64,000 bases of DNA from Mycolicibacterium llatzerense. Its GTDB lineage: Bacteria; Actinomycetota; Actinomycetes; Mycobacteriales; Mycobacteriaceae. Positions 1 through 15,443 of the stretch are shown here, piece by piece (the first letter of the stretch is position 1; every line of letters starts with the position of its first letter). The position numbers and the translations under genes are program-made. The stretch lies in contig NZ_JXST01000018.1 of the NCBI RefSeq assembly GCF_000878195.1, positions 51,635 through 115,634 of the forward strand. The letters run 5' to 3'. A model generated the notes under the pieces. It was not told where the DNA came from. It ran no database searches and saw only the letters and a list, made by a program, of their open reading frames with translations.

Positions 1-357
1 GATGCGTTCCAGATCGGCCCCCATCTCCACCGCCGCCAGCAGCCCGACCTTGGGCTGACCGACGATGGCCGCGTACCCACCGGACGCCGTCACCGCAGCC
101 ACCATCCGCAACGGCAGCGACCGGGCCCCCGAGAGCACCGCGACCGTGCCACGGGGCAACACGTCGGGCAGCAGCTCAGACTGGAAATCCGGCGGTTCCA
201 GCAAACTTTCGACAGCCTTCGGAGCCGACTCCGGCCGACCCCGGTCCCGGTCACGCAAACCTGCCGACCCAGACATCTCGGCGATCTTGCGCCGGAGCTG
301 TTCCAGCTGGTCAGCGCGGTCAATCCGGCTATCCGCCAGACTGGTCACAGCCGCCAC
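1..357 (-). CDS. imuA': ImuA' SOS mutagenesis protein, 5' part (runs off the left edge)
   Basis: The first 119 codons are present; the 3' part lies outside the window. ImuA' is a RecA-like accessory protein that works with ImuB and DnaE2 in damage-induced mutagenic translesion synthesis. The N-terminus ([20 protein letters not shown]) leads into a region with [19 protein letters not shown] and [19 protein letters not shown], which resembles the RecA fold core but shows no clean Walker A. A GTG start at 357 is preferred because GGAGG lies 7 bases upstream; a GTG at 348 is an alternative. An SOS box lies directly upstream. Its place next to guaA matches M. tuberculosis Rv3395c. The identification rests on recognition of the protein plus synteny; confidence would rise with the missing C-terminus. 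Confidence 0.8.
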   Translation of the reverse strand, partial: MAAVTSLADSRIDRADQLEQLRRKIAEMSGSAGLRDRDRGRPESAPKAVESLLEPPDFQSELLPDVLPRGTVAVLSGARSLPLRMVAAVTASGGYAAIVGQPKVGLLAAVEMGADLERI

Positions 358-393
358 AACAACACCTCCCGCACCATCAACCACTACCAATAT

Positions 394-409
394 TCGAATG
401 TTTGTTCGA
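394..409. promoter_or_regulatory. LexA-binding SOS box upstream of imuA'
   Basis: The 16-mer TCGAATGTTTGTTCGA matches the mycobacterial LexA consensus TCGAAC-N4-GTTCGA with one mismatch (T for C at position 6). It ends 37 bases from the imuA' start and so is placed to repress imuA'. It could also influence the divergent lipoprotein gene at 565, but that is inference. Confidence 0.85.
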
Positions 410-564
410 TACCGTGAGTAAACACCCACCCACCGACATGGTCAAGCCGCCGACGACCCACAACGCCGTCACTGCAGCGCTCTGACCTGTACGCTCGTAA
501 TTGGAATAGGTCTGGAATCCCACTCGGGCTTGGTGGACCGTTGCGCTAGCGGAAGGCATGCATC

Positions 565-831
565 GTGCGTTCGAATCGTCTGGTCCACCGCATCACAGTC
601 GCCGCAGGCGGCACCGCGCTCATCGCGATGATCGGCCTCACCGCAGGCTGCGGCGAAGAGAAGAAAGCCCCCGAGACACCCTCGTCGACGACGACCACGA
701 CCACGACGACGACGTCGGCGGCGGTCACCCCGACCGAGAAGTCGCTCAGCCCGAACGGTGGCAACCTGTTCACCCCGTCGGTCACGGCCAACCCGGCGCC
801 CACCGCCACCCCGGGCACCCACCGCAACTGA
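565..831 (+). CDS. Small Thr-rich lipoprotein (paralogue of 6296-6586)
   Basis: An 88-residue predicted lipoprotein. A signal peptide ends in the lipobox LTAGC, with Cys29 as the lipid-modified residue. A run of nine threonines follows (about residues 41-49), probably an extended, possibly O-mannosylated linker. The C-terminal segment TPTEKSLSPNGGNLFTPSV is shared almost residue for residue with the lipoprotein encoded at 6296-6586. The GTG start is chosen because GGAAGG lies 8 bases upstream. The S53 peptidase gene starts 59 bases downstream on the same strand. I know no function for this family; a cell-envelope role is inference from the lipobox. Confidence 0.75.
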   Translation: MRSNRLVHRITVAAGGTALIAMIGLTAGCGEEKKAPETPSSTTTTTTTTTSAAVTPTEKSLSPNGGNLFTPSVTANPAPTATPGTHRN

Positions 832-890
832 CAACCGACCCGGGTTGCCTACCGGCCCAGCAGAATCCGGGTTCGCGCTACCGTTGCTAC

Positions 891-2521
891 ATGTCACCGC
901 CGACTCGGACACCGTCCAAGCGATGGCTGTTGGCCCTGGCGCTTGCCGCCACCTTGGTGCTGGTCTTCAACCTGCCCATCCCGGGCCGGCCGACCGCGGC
1001 GCCTGACCAGCCGTCGGGCACCATCGACGGCCCCTTCGCGTCGCTGCTGGCGTCCTCCACCGATCTCGGACGCGCGCATGCGCAGCAGCGCGTCCAACTC
1101 ACCGCCACTCTCGACGACGGCTACCGGCCGGATGCCCTGATCAATTGGGCGGAGTTGCAACGACTTTCGGTGCGCTGGCGGCCGGGTGACACCTGGGCCG
1201 TCGTCGAAGGCGACCCCGACCGCATGGGCACCGCCTTCGGCGTCCAGGTGCACGACTACCGCAGCCGGCGTGGGCAGGAGTTCTACGCGGCGCCGCAACA
1301 GCCCCAAGTCCCCACCGAATTGCACGGCACGGTCACCGAATTGGGCCGGATCCTCAGCTACACGCCGCATCACGAATCCACCCCACCACCCCGGCCACTC
1401 GGTGTGCCGGAACGCGGCCTGACCCCCAGCCACCTGCTCAGCGCCTATCACGCCGACAAGCTGGCCGCTGCCGGCTACACCGGCAAGGGCACCACGGTGG
1501 TGGTCTTCGCCTTCAACGGCTACGACCAAGCCGACCTGGATCAGTTCGCCACCACCTTCGGCCTGCCCAAATTCACCCCGGTCCTCGTCGGCGGGAAGCC
1601 CGGCGACGACCACGGCGAGACCACCATGGATCTCGAGGTGATCCACGCCATCGCGCCCGACGCCCGATTGGTCGTCGTCAACGCCCGTCCCACGGTCACC
1701 GGCGACGGCGCCTACCTGAAGATCGGCGAGATGTTCGAACAGGCCGACCGCGATTTCCCCGGCGCGGTCTGGAGCCTGTCGATCGGCTGGGGTTGCGACA
1801 AGCTGACAACCGCGGCCGACCTCGCGCCCGTCCGTTCCGCGTTGGCCGCCGCGGCATCACACGGCACCACGGCCTTTGACGCCAGCGGTGACCTGGCCGG
1901 GCTGGAATGCAAGGGCGGCGACGACTGGGATTCCCCGCCCGGCCCGAACGACGTCGGTCTGGATTCGGTGGCGTCCCTGCCTGAGATGACCAACGTCGGC
2001 GGCAGCACTCTGTCCACCGACGCCGACGGCCAATGGCTGGACGAACAGGCCTGGTTCAACGTCCCGCTCTCTCAGGGCACCGGCGGCGGGGTTTCCGCGC
2101 TGTTCGACCGGCCACGCTGGCAGTCGAATGCAGCGGACCACATCGACCCGAGACGCGGTATGGGGAAGCGCATGACGCCGGACATCTCGGCCGTCGCCGA
2201 TCCCTACACCGGCGTGAGAATCGTTGTGGACAAAGAGGTTGTCGTCGGCGGCGGCACCTCACAGGCGGCGCCGATCTGGGCTGGGCTGACCGCCGTCATG
2301 AACCAGCACCTCACCGCGAACGGCGGGCGATTGGTCGGCGCCCTCAACCCACAGCTGTACCGCATCGCCACCGGCGCCCCGCACCCCGCGTTCCGCGATA
2401 TCACCCTGGGCGGCAACGCCATTGACACCGCGGGCCCCGGCTACGACCTGGTCAGTGGCCTCGGCACCCCGAATCTGGAGAACCTGGTGGCCGACCTGGC
2501 GCTGTTGCAGAAGGTGACGCA

Positions 2522-2525
<4 letters not shown>
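891..2525 (+). CDS. S53 family (sedolisin) serine-carboxyl peptidase, exported
   Basis: A 544-residue acid-type peptidase of the sedolisin/kumamolisin family, predicted to act outside the membrane. An N-terminal hydrophobic segment (about 12-30) follows KR and serves as signal or anchor. A pro-domain-like region (about 50-165) includes RLSVRWRPGDTW. The catalytic set is visible: Glu243 and Asp247 in HGETTMDLEV, oxyanion Asp334 in DASGD, and nucleophile Ser457 in GGGTSQAAP. The C-terminal DITLGGN...GPGYDLVSGLG has the look of the family's calcium site. ATG 891 has no clear Shine-Dalgarno sequence but is the only start that leaves a sensible signal sequence. The stop overlaps the next gene's start (GTGA), implying translational coupling. 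Confidence 0.88.
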
Positions 2526-6167
<3,642 letters not shown>

Positions 6168-6295
6168 CTACCGTTCCGGCCTGGGCCGCTTTCCAATCGC
6201 ACCACCGCCACCAAACCTCTCTGGATCGCGTTGCCACGAACGCTATTGACCGGTCGGGCACTCACGGCAGGGCCAAAAGTCCCAACCGGCTCAGA

Positions 6296-6586
6296 TCAGA
6301 AGTTGTGATGCACCCCGGGCAGCGCAGTCTGCGGCGGCGGCGCCAGCACCGACGGCGTAAAAGAATTCGGTCCCGAGGGGTCGATCGACTTCTGGGTCGG
6401 CGACACGGAGGCGGGCGGCGTCGTCGTCGTGGTCGTCGTCGTGGTGTTGCCTGGCGGAGACTGGTTACCACCGCAGGCAGCGGTGAGAACGCCTAGTGCA
6501 ACGATCGCGCCGGCAGCGGCGACGACCCTGGGAGCACAGCGCAGGAATCCGCTTGCCGGACAAGAAGACTCAGTAATTCGACCCAT
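6296..6586 (-). CDS. Small Thr-rich lipoprotein (paralogue of 565-831)
   Basis: A 96-residue predicted lipoprotein beginning MGRITESS. The hydrophobic signal VVAAAGAIVALGVLTAAC ends in the lipobox LTAAC, with Cys38 as lipid anchor. A run of nine threonines follows, then SPTQKSIDPSGPNSFTPSV, which parallels the tail of the lipoprotein at 565-831. The start at 6586 is preferred over an in-frame ATG at 6643 because AGAGG lies about 8 bases before it and the signal peptide is then of usual length. It reads toward ctaD, with about 150 bases between. Function unknown; the pair is probably an old local duplication now separated by the peptidase and oxidase genes. Confidence 0.75.
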   Translation of the reverse strand: MGRITESSCPASGFLRCAPRVVAAAGAIVALGVLTAACGGNQSPPGNTTTTTTTTTPPASVSPTQKSIDPSGPNSFTPSVLAPPPQTALPGVHHNF

Positions 6587-6731
6587 CGGAGCACCTCTAC
6601 TTACGGCATTGCTCGTTGCGCCAACGGCACGGACACCAAGCAACGCCCCCTCATGGTTCCGCCACCGAGAACCACGTGAAAGAGACGAAGGTCATCAACC
6701 CGACTGTGCTAAGCCCTCGCTGCCATGAAGC

Positions 6732-7064
6732 TCAGCCGCGAGCCGAGGTGCAGAGGGTGCCATGCGCCCGGCGCACCAGCGCAGCGGCGGGGCCGGGATC
6801 GGCACCGGTCTCACCGACGATCCCGTCGGTGGCACCCTGGGTCCCCGAGCCCGTCATCAGCAACTGGCACGCCCGGAGGCCGGCCTGAAGCACGGCATCG
6901 TCATCGCCGGGGAAGCCGGCTGCGCGGGCCTGATTGATGAAACGCTGCTGTTCCGGCGTTATCGGGATGGGCCACGCGGACGCCGTCCCGGCACTGATCC
7001 CGAATGCAGCCCCGGCCACGAGCACCGCGCTCGCTACCCGCACGACAAATCCACGTGATGACAT
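6732..7064 (-). CDS. Secreted DUF732 family protein
   Basis: A 110-residue exported protein. The signal peptide MSSRGFVVRVASAVLVAGA runs to ISAGTASAWP, with likely cleavage after ASA. The mature part (TPEQQRFINQARAAGFPGDD, AVLQAGLRACQLLMTG, RAHGTLCTSA) has the short helical DUF732 pattern with two cysteines that probably form a disulfide. This family is abundant in mycobacteria and has no assigned function. The start at 7064 is chosen for the GGGGGAAG Shine-Dalgarno sequence just upstream; a longer in-frame form from 7130 would spoil the signal peptide. It lies between guaA (upstream on the same strand, 92 bases) and the lipoprotein gene. Confidence 0.82.
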   Translation of the reverse strand: MSSRGFVVRVASAVLVAGAAFGISAGTASAWPIPITPEQQRFINQARAAGFPGDDDAVLQAGLRACQLLMTGSGTQGATDGIVGETGADPGPAAALVRRAHGTLCTSARG

Positions 7065-7156
7065 GAGCTTCCCCCGCTCCCCCGCGGCGCGGGCGTCCCA
7101 GATCGAGACGCCTCGAACGGCCGACGGCACACAGCCTACGCCGGGCTAGCGCGAAC

Positions 7157-8716
<1,560 letters not shown>

Positions 8717-8725
8717 CCGCTCAGT

Positions 8726-9283
8726 CTAGTGGTGGGCAGCTGGAGGCACTGCCAGCCGCTCGACGGCCACGCCCACGGCAGTGCGGACCTCGTCGTCGGT
8801 CATCTCGCCCAGCCCCAGCGCCGATCGCAGGAACGGCCCGAGCAGCCGCCAACCCAGTTGCAGCGCAATGATGTTGGCCACCGCGAGCCGGGCCTGGTTC
8901 TCGTCGGCGTACCGGGGCGTGAATTCGTCGAGCAGCCGCGTCATGTTGGGAAATGTGGTCTGCAACTCCCCCACCGGGTAGCCGTCGAGCGCGGCCCGGG
9001 CGATCACCCGGAGCTGCTGATCCACGGCCGCGTCGATCACGTCTGCCGGCACACCGGCCGCGATCAGCGCCTCGAGTCGCTGACCCAAATGGTCCAGCAC
9101 CGCGCCGACCAGCTTGTCCTTGGAGCCGAGGTGCCGGAACACCAACCCGTGGTTGACGTTGGACTTGGCGGCGATATCCCGGATCGACGTGGCCGCCGGC
9201 CCGCGCGCGGCGAACAGCTCAGCTGCGGCTTCGAGGATGGCCGCCACGACCTCGTCCCGGCCCACTGGCACACCTGTAGTCAT
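8726..9283 (-). CDS. TetR family regulator divergent from the alkylsulfatase gene
   Basis: A 185-residue one-component repressor. The helix-turn-helix is at about residues 13-55 ([40 protein letters not shown], read in parts), followed by an all-helical ligand domain. It is transcribed away from the dioxygenase gene at 9350, and a perfect 22-base palindrome lies in the short region between them, so control of the dioxygenase and of itself is very likely. This arrangement matches the Rv3405c-Rv3406 pair of M. tuberculosis. Its 3' end is only 9 bases from guaA, so read-through into guaA is possible. The inducing ligand is not known from the sequence. Confidence 0.88.
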   Translation of the reverse strand: MTTGVPVGRDEVVAAILEAAAELFAARGPAATSIRDIAAKSNVNHGLVFRHLGSKDKLVGAVLDHLGQRLEALIAAGVPADVIDAAVDQQLRVIARAALDGYPVGELQTTFPNMTRLLDEFTPRYADENQARLAVANIIALQLGWRLLGPFLRSALGLGEMTDDEVRTAVGVAVERLAVPPAAHH

Positions 9284-9305
9284 GTGGTTACACTAGCGTC
9301 CATGC

Positions 9306-9327
9306 ACTGTAGTCAACTGACTACAGT
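9306..9327. promoter_or_regulatory. Perfect palindromic operator between tetR and the dioxygenase gene
   Basis: Two 10-base arms, ACTGTAGTCA and TGACTACAGT, are separated by AC and form a perfect inverted repeat. It sits 23 bases before the dioxygenase ATG (9350) and 23 bases from the TetR start (9283), the classical place for an autoregulated TetR operator. An upstream in-frame ATG (9302) would place the operator inside the coding region and is therefore less likely to be the true start. Confidence 0.85.
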
Positions 9328-9349
9328 CGCTTCGGTCGAAAGGATTGCC

Positions 9350-10219
9350 ATGTTCACTGCTACCAAACTGACCAGCAAGATCGGCGCCGTCATCGACGGT
9401 GTGCGCCTGGGCGGTGACCTGTCCCCCGAGACCGTCGCCGACATCCGCGGCGCGCTGCTGGAGCACAAGGTCATCTTCTTCCGTGGCCAGGACCACCTCG
9501 ACGACGCGCAGCAGCAGGCTTTCGGGGAACTGATGGGCGATCTGGTCGGCCATCACGCGATGAAGCGCACCGACGCACCGAAGATCACCCCGATCGACTC
9601 GGAGTACGGCAAGGCCAACCGCTGGCACACCGACGTCACGTTCATGCCCGACTACCCCTCGGCGTCGGTCCTGCGGGCGGTCACCCTGCCGACCTACGGC
9701 GGATCCACCCTGTGGGCCTCCACCGCCGCGGCCTACGACGCACTGCCGGCGCCGCTCAAGGCGCTGGTCGAGAACCTGCGGGCCGTGCACTCCAACCGGT
9801 TCGACTACCTCAAGGACGTCACCGTGGATACAACCCAGTTGTCCGACGAGCAAAAGGGCTACCAGGCCGAGTTCCAGAAACCCGACTTCCGCACCGAGCA
9901 CCCGGTGGTGCGCGTGCACCCGGAGACCGAGGAACGCACCCTGGTGGCCGGCCAGTTCGTGCGCGGCTTCGTCGGCCTGGACAGCTACGAGTCAGCGGCC
10001 CTGCTGGAGCTGCTGCAGCGCCGGATCACCATGATGGAGAACACCGTTCGCTGGGATTGGCAGCCCGGCGACGTCGCGATGTGGGACAACCGGGCCACCC
10101 AGCACCGCGCCGTCGACGACTACGACGGCCAGCACCGGCTGATGCACCGCGTCACGCTGACCGGCGATGTCCCGGTCGATGTCCACGGGACGCCGAGCCG
10201 GGTCATCAGCGCGGCGTAA
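9350..10219 (+). CDS. TauD/AtsK-type Fe(II)/2-oxoglutarate dioxygenase (alkyl sulfatase)
   Basis: A 289-residue non-haem iron oxygenase of the TauD/TfdA family, closest by recognition and context to Rv3406, a type II sulfatase that oxidises alkyl sulfate esters and releases sulfate and an aldehyde. The HxD metal pair is in NRWHTDVTF and the distal His in [10 protein letters not shown], with the 2-oxoglutarate-binding Arg in the following [11 protein letters not shown]. The start at 9350 follows AAAGGA at good spacing and leaves the operator outside the gene; an ATG at 9302 would add 16 residues. Likely role: sulfur scavenging or removal of alkyl sulfates. The substrate cannot be deduced from sequence alone. 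Confidence 0.9.
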   Translation: MFTATKLTSKIGAVIDGVRLGGDLSPETVADIRGALLEHKVIFFRGQDHLDDAQQQAFGELMGDLVGHHAMKRTDAPKITPIDSEYGKANRWHTDVTFMPDYPSASVLRAVTLPTYGGSTLWASTAAAYDALPAPLKALVENLRAVHSNRFDYLKDVTVDTTQLSDEQKGYQAEFQKPDFRTEHPVVRVHPETEERTLVAGQFVRGFVGLDSYESAALLELLQRRITMMENTVRWDWQPGDVAMWDNRATQHRAVDDYDGQHRLMHRVTLTGDVPVDVHGTPSRVISAA

Positions 10220-10230
10220 CCACGCGCGAT

Positions 10231-10273
10231 TTGTGCACGTCTGGTCGCGCCGAGCGTGACCAGACGTGCACAA
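10231..10273. terminator. Long perfect hairpin between the dioxygenase gene and choD
   Basis: Arms TTGTGCACGTCTGGTC (10231-10246) and GACCAGACGTGCACAA (10258-10273) pair without mismatch around an 11-base loop that contains CGAGC. The two genes converge here, so a bidirectional terminator is the simplest reading. No U-run follows, as is common for mycobacterial terminators. Similar hairpins occur at 60382-60439 and 63293-63333. Confidence 0.7.
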
Positions 10274-10280
10274 GTCCCTA

Positions 10281-12005
10281 CTAGATCGGGGTGATCGGCA
10301 ACCGGCGAAGTGCGCCGGGGGCGTCGACCGGGACGACGGGACGGTCCGGTGCGACCGGTTCGATCCGCTGGTAGGGCTCGCCCTGGGCCGGCCGCGCGTC
10401 GTCCTGGCCCTTGTTCGGCCACAGCGCCGCCGCGCGCTCGGCCTGCGCCGCGATCGAAAGTGACGGATTCACACCGAGATTCGCCGAGATCGCGGCACCG
10501 TCGGTGACGAACAGCGTCGGGTAGTTGTAGACGCGGTGGTACGGGTCGATGACTCCGGTCGCCTGGCTGTCACCGATCGCCGCGCCGCCCAGGAAGTGGG
10601 CGGTCAACGGGATGTTGAACAGCTCGCCCCAGGTGCCGCCGGCGATACCGCCGACCTTCTCGGCCATCCGCCGGGTCGCCTCGTTGCCGACCGGGATCCA
10701 GGTCGGATTGGGCTCGCCGTGGCCCTGCTTGGACGACATGATCCGGAAGCCACCGGGCCCACGCTTGGTGAAGGTGGTGATCGAGTTGTCGAGGTGCTGC
10801 ATCACCAGCGCGATCACGGTGCGCTCACTCCAGTGCTGCGGGTTGAGCAGGCGGATCAGCTCACGCGGGTCCTCGCCGGCCTGGTTCAGGAACTGCTTCC
10901 ACCGCGGCACGTCGGTGCCCTGCGGGCCGGCGCCGTCCGTCATGAGCGTCTGCAGCATGCCCATCGCGTTGGAGCCCTTGCCGTACCGCACGGGTTCGAT
11001 GTGGGTGTCCGGCGTCGGGTGAATCGATGAGGTGATGGCCACGCCGTGCGTGAGATCCATGTCCGTGGGCACCTCGCGGGTCTGGGCACCCACGATGGAC
11101 TCGGAGTTGGTCCGGGTCAGCACGCCGAGCTTGTCCGACAGCTTGGTCAGCTTGCCGGTGTCGCGCACCTTGAACAGCAGCTTCTGCGTGTTGTAGGTAC
11201 CGGCCGCGACGATCAGGTACTTGGCGGTGAAGGTTCGCTTGCCGCGCCGCACCCGGCCGTTGGTCCGTCGGGTCGCCACCTCCCACAGCCCGTCGCCGCG
11301 CTGCCGGAAGCTGGACACGGTGGTCAGCGGATGTACTTGTGCCCCCGCCTTTTCCGCGAGACCGAGGTAGTTCTTCACCAGGGTGTTCTTGGCGCCGTGC
11401 CGGCAGCCGGTCATGCACTCGCCGCACTCGATGCAGCCGGTGCGGGCCGGGCCGGCCCCGCCGAAGTAGGGGTCCGGAACCGTCTTGCCCGGCGTCTTCT
11501 CACCGTCGGCCCCGAAGAACACGCCGACCGGCGTCGCGACGAACGTGTCGGCGCAGCCCATGTCCTCGGCGACCTCTTTGATGATCTTGTCCGCGTCGGT
11601 GAACGTCGGATTCTGGACCACGCCGAGCATGCGCTGCGCCTGCTCGTAGTGCGGCATCAGCTCGGCGCGCCAGTCGGTGATGTCCTTCCACTGCGGGTCG
11701 TTGAAGAACGGGTCCGGCGGGATGTACAGCGTGTTGGCGTAGTTCAACGAACCGCCGCCAACGCCCGCGCCGGCCAGGATCATCACGTTGCGCAGCAGAT
11801 GGATCCGCTGGATGCCGTACATGCCCAACTTGGGGGCCCACAGGAACTTTCGCAGGTCCCACGAGGTCTTGGCGAAGTCGGCGTCCGAATACCGGGGGCC
11901 GGCTTCCAAAACCCCAACGCGGTAACCCTTCTCGGTGAGCCGGAGGGCGCTGACGCTGCCTCCGAACCCCGAGCCGATGATCAAGACGTCGTAGTCAGGC
12001 TCCAT
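10281..12005 (-). CDS. choD: Cholesterol oxidase / GMC-type flavoprotein
   Basis: A 574-residue FAD-dependent oxidoreductase corresponding to Rv3409c (ChoD), annotated to oxidise 3-beta-hydroxysteroids such as cholesterol. The FAD-binding GSGFGGS is at about residues 11-17, LEAGPRY at 34-40 and GAGVGGGSLNYANTL near residue 80. A cysteine cluster CIECGECMTGCRHGAKNT in the middle resembles an iron-sulfur motif and is not part of the classical Streptomyces enzyme. The C-terminal HFLGGAAIGD and GVNPSLSIAAQAERAA complete the GMC core. It is last in a guaB2-guaB3-choD gene string, 67 bases after guaB3, with short palindromes in the gap. A 571-residue paralogue lies at 53308. Confidence 0.9.
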   Translation of the reverse strand: MEPDYDVLIIGSGFGGSVSALRLTEKGYRVGVLEAGPRYSDADFAKTSWDLRKFLWAPKLGMYGIQRIHLLRNVMILAGAGVGGGSLNYANTLYIPPDPFFNDPQWKDITDWRAELMPHYEQAQRMLGVVQNPTFTDADKIIKEVAEDMGCADTFVATPVGVFFGADGEKTPGKTVPDPYFGGAGPARTGCIECGECMTGCRHGAKNTLVKNYLGLAEKAGAQVHPLTTVSSFRQRGDGLWEVATRRTNGRVRRGKRTFTAKYLIVAAGTYNTQKLLFKVRDTGKLTKLSDKLGVLTRTNSESIVGAQTREVPTDMDLTHGVAITSSIHPTPDTHIEPVRYGKGSNAMGMLQTLMTDGAGPQGTDVPRWKQFLNQAGEDPRELIRLLNPQHWSERTVIALVMQHLDNSITTFTKRGPGGFRIMSSKQGHGEPNPTWIPVGNEATRRMAEKVGGIAGGTWGELFNIPLTAHFLGGAAIGDSQATGVIDPYHRVYNYPTLFVTDGAAISANLGVNPSLSIAAQAERAAALWPNKGQDDARPAQGEPYQRIEPVAPDRPVVPVDAPGALRRLPITPI

Positions 12006-12021
12006 GGCAAAAGTATGGACC

Positions 12022-12072
12022 TACCGCTCGGTAACCAGCTACCAAGGTATGCCTAACTCGCTACCGCCGGTA
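12022..12072. promoter_or_regulatory. Two short palindromes in the choD upstream region
   Basis: TACCGCTCGGTA (12022-12033) and TACCGCCGGTA (12062-12072) share the arms TACCG and CGGTA with spacers of two bases and one base. They fill the gap between guaB3 and choD, 17 and 57 bases before the choD start. The form is that of a small repressor operator, possibly TetR-type. No binding protein can be named. Confidence 0.45.
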
Positions 12073-13209
12073 CTAGCTACCGACAGTGAGGCCGACCTTC
12101 TGGAATTCCTTGAGGTCGCAGTACCCGGCCTTGGCCATCGACCGGCGCAGACCGCCGACCAGGTTGATCGAACCAAACGGGTCGTCGGACGGGCCGTTGA
12201 GCACCTGATCGAGCGACGGACGCTCGCCCAGCGCGACCTGCATCAGGGCACCGCGCGGCAGCGACGGGTGCGCTGCCGCGGCCGGCCAGAACCAGCCGTC
12301 ACCAGGCGCCTCGGCGGCAGCGGCCAGCGGGGTGCCCAGCACAACCGCGTCGGCGCCGCAGGCGATGGCCTTGGCCAGGTCGCCAGAGGTGTGAATATCG
12401 CCGTCGGCCAGCACGTGCACGTAGCGGCCGCCGGTCTCGTCGAGGTATTCGCGGCGCGCGGCGGCAGCGTCGGCAATGGCGGTGGCCATCGGCACGCTGA
12501 TGCCCAGGACCTCGTCGCTGGTCGTCGCCCCGTAGGTCGAGCCGTAGCCGACGATGACGCCGGCCGCGCCGGTCCGCATCAGGTGCAGCGCGGTGCGGTG
12601 ATCGAGCACGCCACCGGCGACCACCGGCACGTCGAGCTCGGAGATGAAGGTCTTCAGGTTGAGCGGCTCGCCATCCTGGGCGACCCGCTCGGCCGAGATG
12701 ATGGTGCCCTGGATGACCAGCAGGTCGATCCCGGCGGCGACCAGCGTCGGCGTCAGGGCCTGGGCGTTCTGCGGGCTGACCCGCACCGCCGTGGTGACAC
12801 CGGCTTCACGGACCCGCGCGACAGCGGCGCCGAGCAGCTCCGGGTCCAGCGGGGCCGCGTGGAGCTGCTGCAGCAGCCGGACGGACGCCGACGGGTCGTC
12901 ATCCTTGGCGGCGAGCTCGACGACCCGGGCGAGCTTGTCCTCGACGTCCCGGTGCCGGCCGATCAGGCCTTCGCCGTTGAGCACGCCGAGGCCACCGAGA
13001 CGACCCATCTCGATCGCGAACTCGGGCGACACCAACGAGTCGGTCGGATGGGCCAGCAGCGGAAACTCGAACCGGTAGGCATCCAGCTGCCAGGCGGTGG
13101 ACACATCCTGGCTGGAGCGGGTCCGCCGGGACGGGACGATGTTGATGTCATCGAGTTCGTAGGTACGACGAGCGGTCCGGCCCATGCCGATTTCAACCAT
13201 GTCACGCAT
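12073..13209 (-). CDS. guaB3: IMP dehydrogenase family protein GuaB3
   Basis: A 378-residue TIM-barrel protein of the IMPDH/GMP reductase superfamily, matching Rv3410c. It lacks the CBS pair found in GuaB2. The barrel is visible from YELDDINIVPSRRTRSSQDV, with nucleotide-binding loops VVAGGVLDH and HVLADGDIHTSGDLAKAIACGADAVVLGTPLA. At the place of the catalytic loop GSICTTR of GuaB2 it reads GYGSTYGATTSDEV, so the active-site cysteine is not seen there. Its biochemical role in actinobacteria is uncertain; it may not be a true IMP dehydrogenase. It follows guaB2 by 23 bases and is likely co-transcribed with it. Confidence 0.9.
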   Translation of the reverse strand: MRDMVEIGMGRTARRTYELDDINIVPSRRTRSSQDVSTAWQLDAYRFEFPLLAHPTDSLVSPEFAIEMGRLGGLGVLNGEGLIGRHRDVEDKLARVVELAAKDDDPSASVRLLQQLHAAPLDPELLGAAVARVREAGVTTAVRVSPQNAQALTPTLVAAGIDLLVIQGTIISAERVAQDGEPLNLKTFISELDVPVVAGGVLDHRTALHLMRTGAAGVIVGYGSTYGATTSDEVLGISVPMATAIADAAAARREYLDETGGRYVHVLADGDIHTSGDLAKAIACGADAVVLGTPLAAAAEAPGDGWFWPAAAAHPSLPRGALMQVALGERPSLDQVLNGPSDDPFGSINLVGGLRRSMAKAGYCDLKEFQKVGLTVGS

Positions 13210-13232
13210 GTGTGTAGTGACTTCCTTGTCAG

Positions 13233-14831
<1,599 letters not shown>

Positions 14832-14917
14832 TTACTAGGTGCGCCGAACCGCACCAGGTGACGGCTCGCCGGGGTAACGGCTGGCGCATCGCCTGGGGTG
14901 ATAAGTAGGGTGGACGT

Positions 14918-15322
14918 GTGCGTGACCACCTGCCGCCGGGCTTGCCACCCGACCCGTTCGCCGACGATCCCATGGACCCGTCGGCTGTTCTGGATGCGCT
15001 GGAGCCGGGGCAACCCCTGGACCCGCAGGAACGCATGGCCGTCGAGGCCGATCTGGCCGATCTGGCGGTCTACGAAACCCTGTTGGCACACAAGGGCATT
15101 CGCGGCCTCGTCGTCTGTTGCGACGAATGCCAGCAGGACCACTACCACGACTGGGACATGCTGCGCGCGAACCTGCTGCAGCTTCTGGTCGACGGCACCG
15201 TCCGTCCGCACGAGCCGGCCTACGATCCCGAGCCCGATGCCTACGTGACGTGGGACTACTGCCGCGGCTACGCCGACGCGTCGCTGAACGAGGCCACCTC
15301 GGAGCACGACGGCTACCGCTGA
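14918..15322 (+). CDS. DUF5319 family protein (Rv3412-like)
   Basis: A 134-residue acidic cytoplasmic protein with no signal or membrane segment, starting at GTG. The N-terminus is proline- and aspartate-rich (LPPGLPPDPFADDPMDPSAV). The central conserved part CCDECQQDHYHDWDML has three cysteines and two histidines and may bind a metal. The C-terminal VTWDYCRGYADASL is conserved in the family as I recall it. It is divergent from guaB2, with a 143-base region shared by both promoters, and convergent with rsdA. The same position next to guaB2 is held by Rv3412. Function unknown. Confidence 0.85.
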   Translation: MRDHLPPGLPPDPFADDPMDPSAVLDALEPGQPLDPQERMAVEADLADLAVYETLLAHKGIRGLVVCCDECQQDHYHDWDMLRANLLQLLVDGTVRPHEPAYDPEPDAYVTWDYCRGYADASLNEATSEHDGYR

Positions 15323-15443
15323 TTTTTTTCTCTTGACGTGCCGGACATCACGCCCGGCGCGTTGATCTTGCGCTGAGGGCGAAAAAAGCCGAGTGGCCAG
15401 CGCCGTCGTTACAGAGTCAACCGCTGGACCGGCGCGGCGCGAA

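Noticed and set aside
681..712. Simple-sequence repeat of ACG/ACC codons
   Set aside because: It encodes the Thr run of the lipoprotein and is explained by that; no sign of phase variation was seen.
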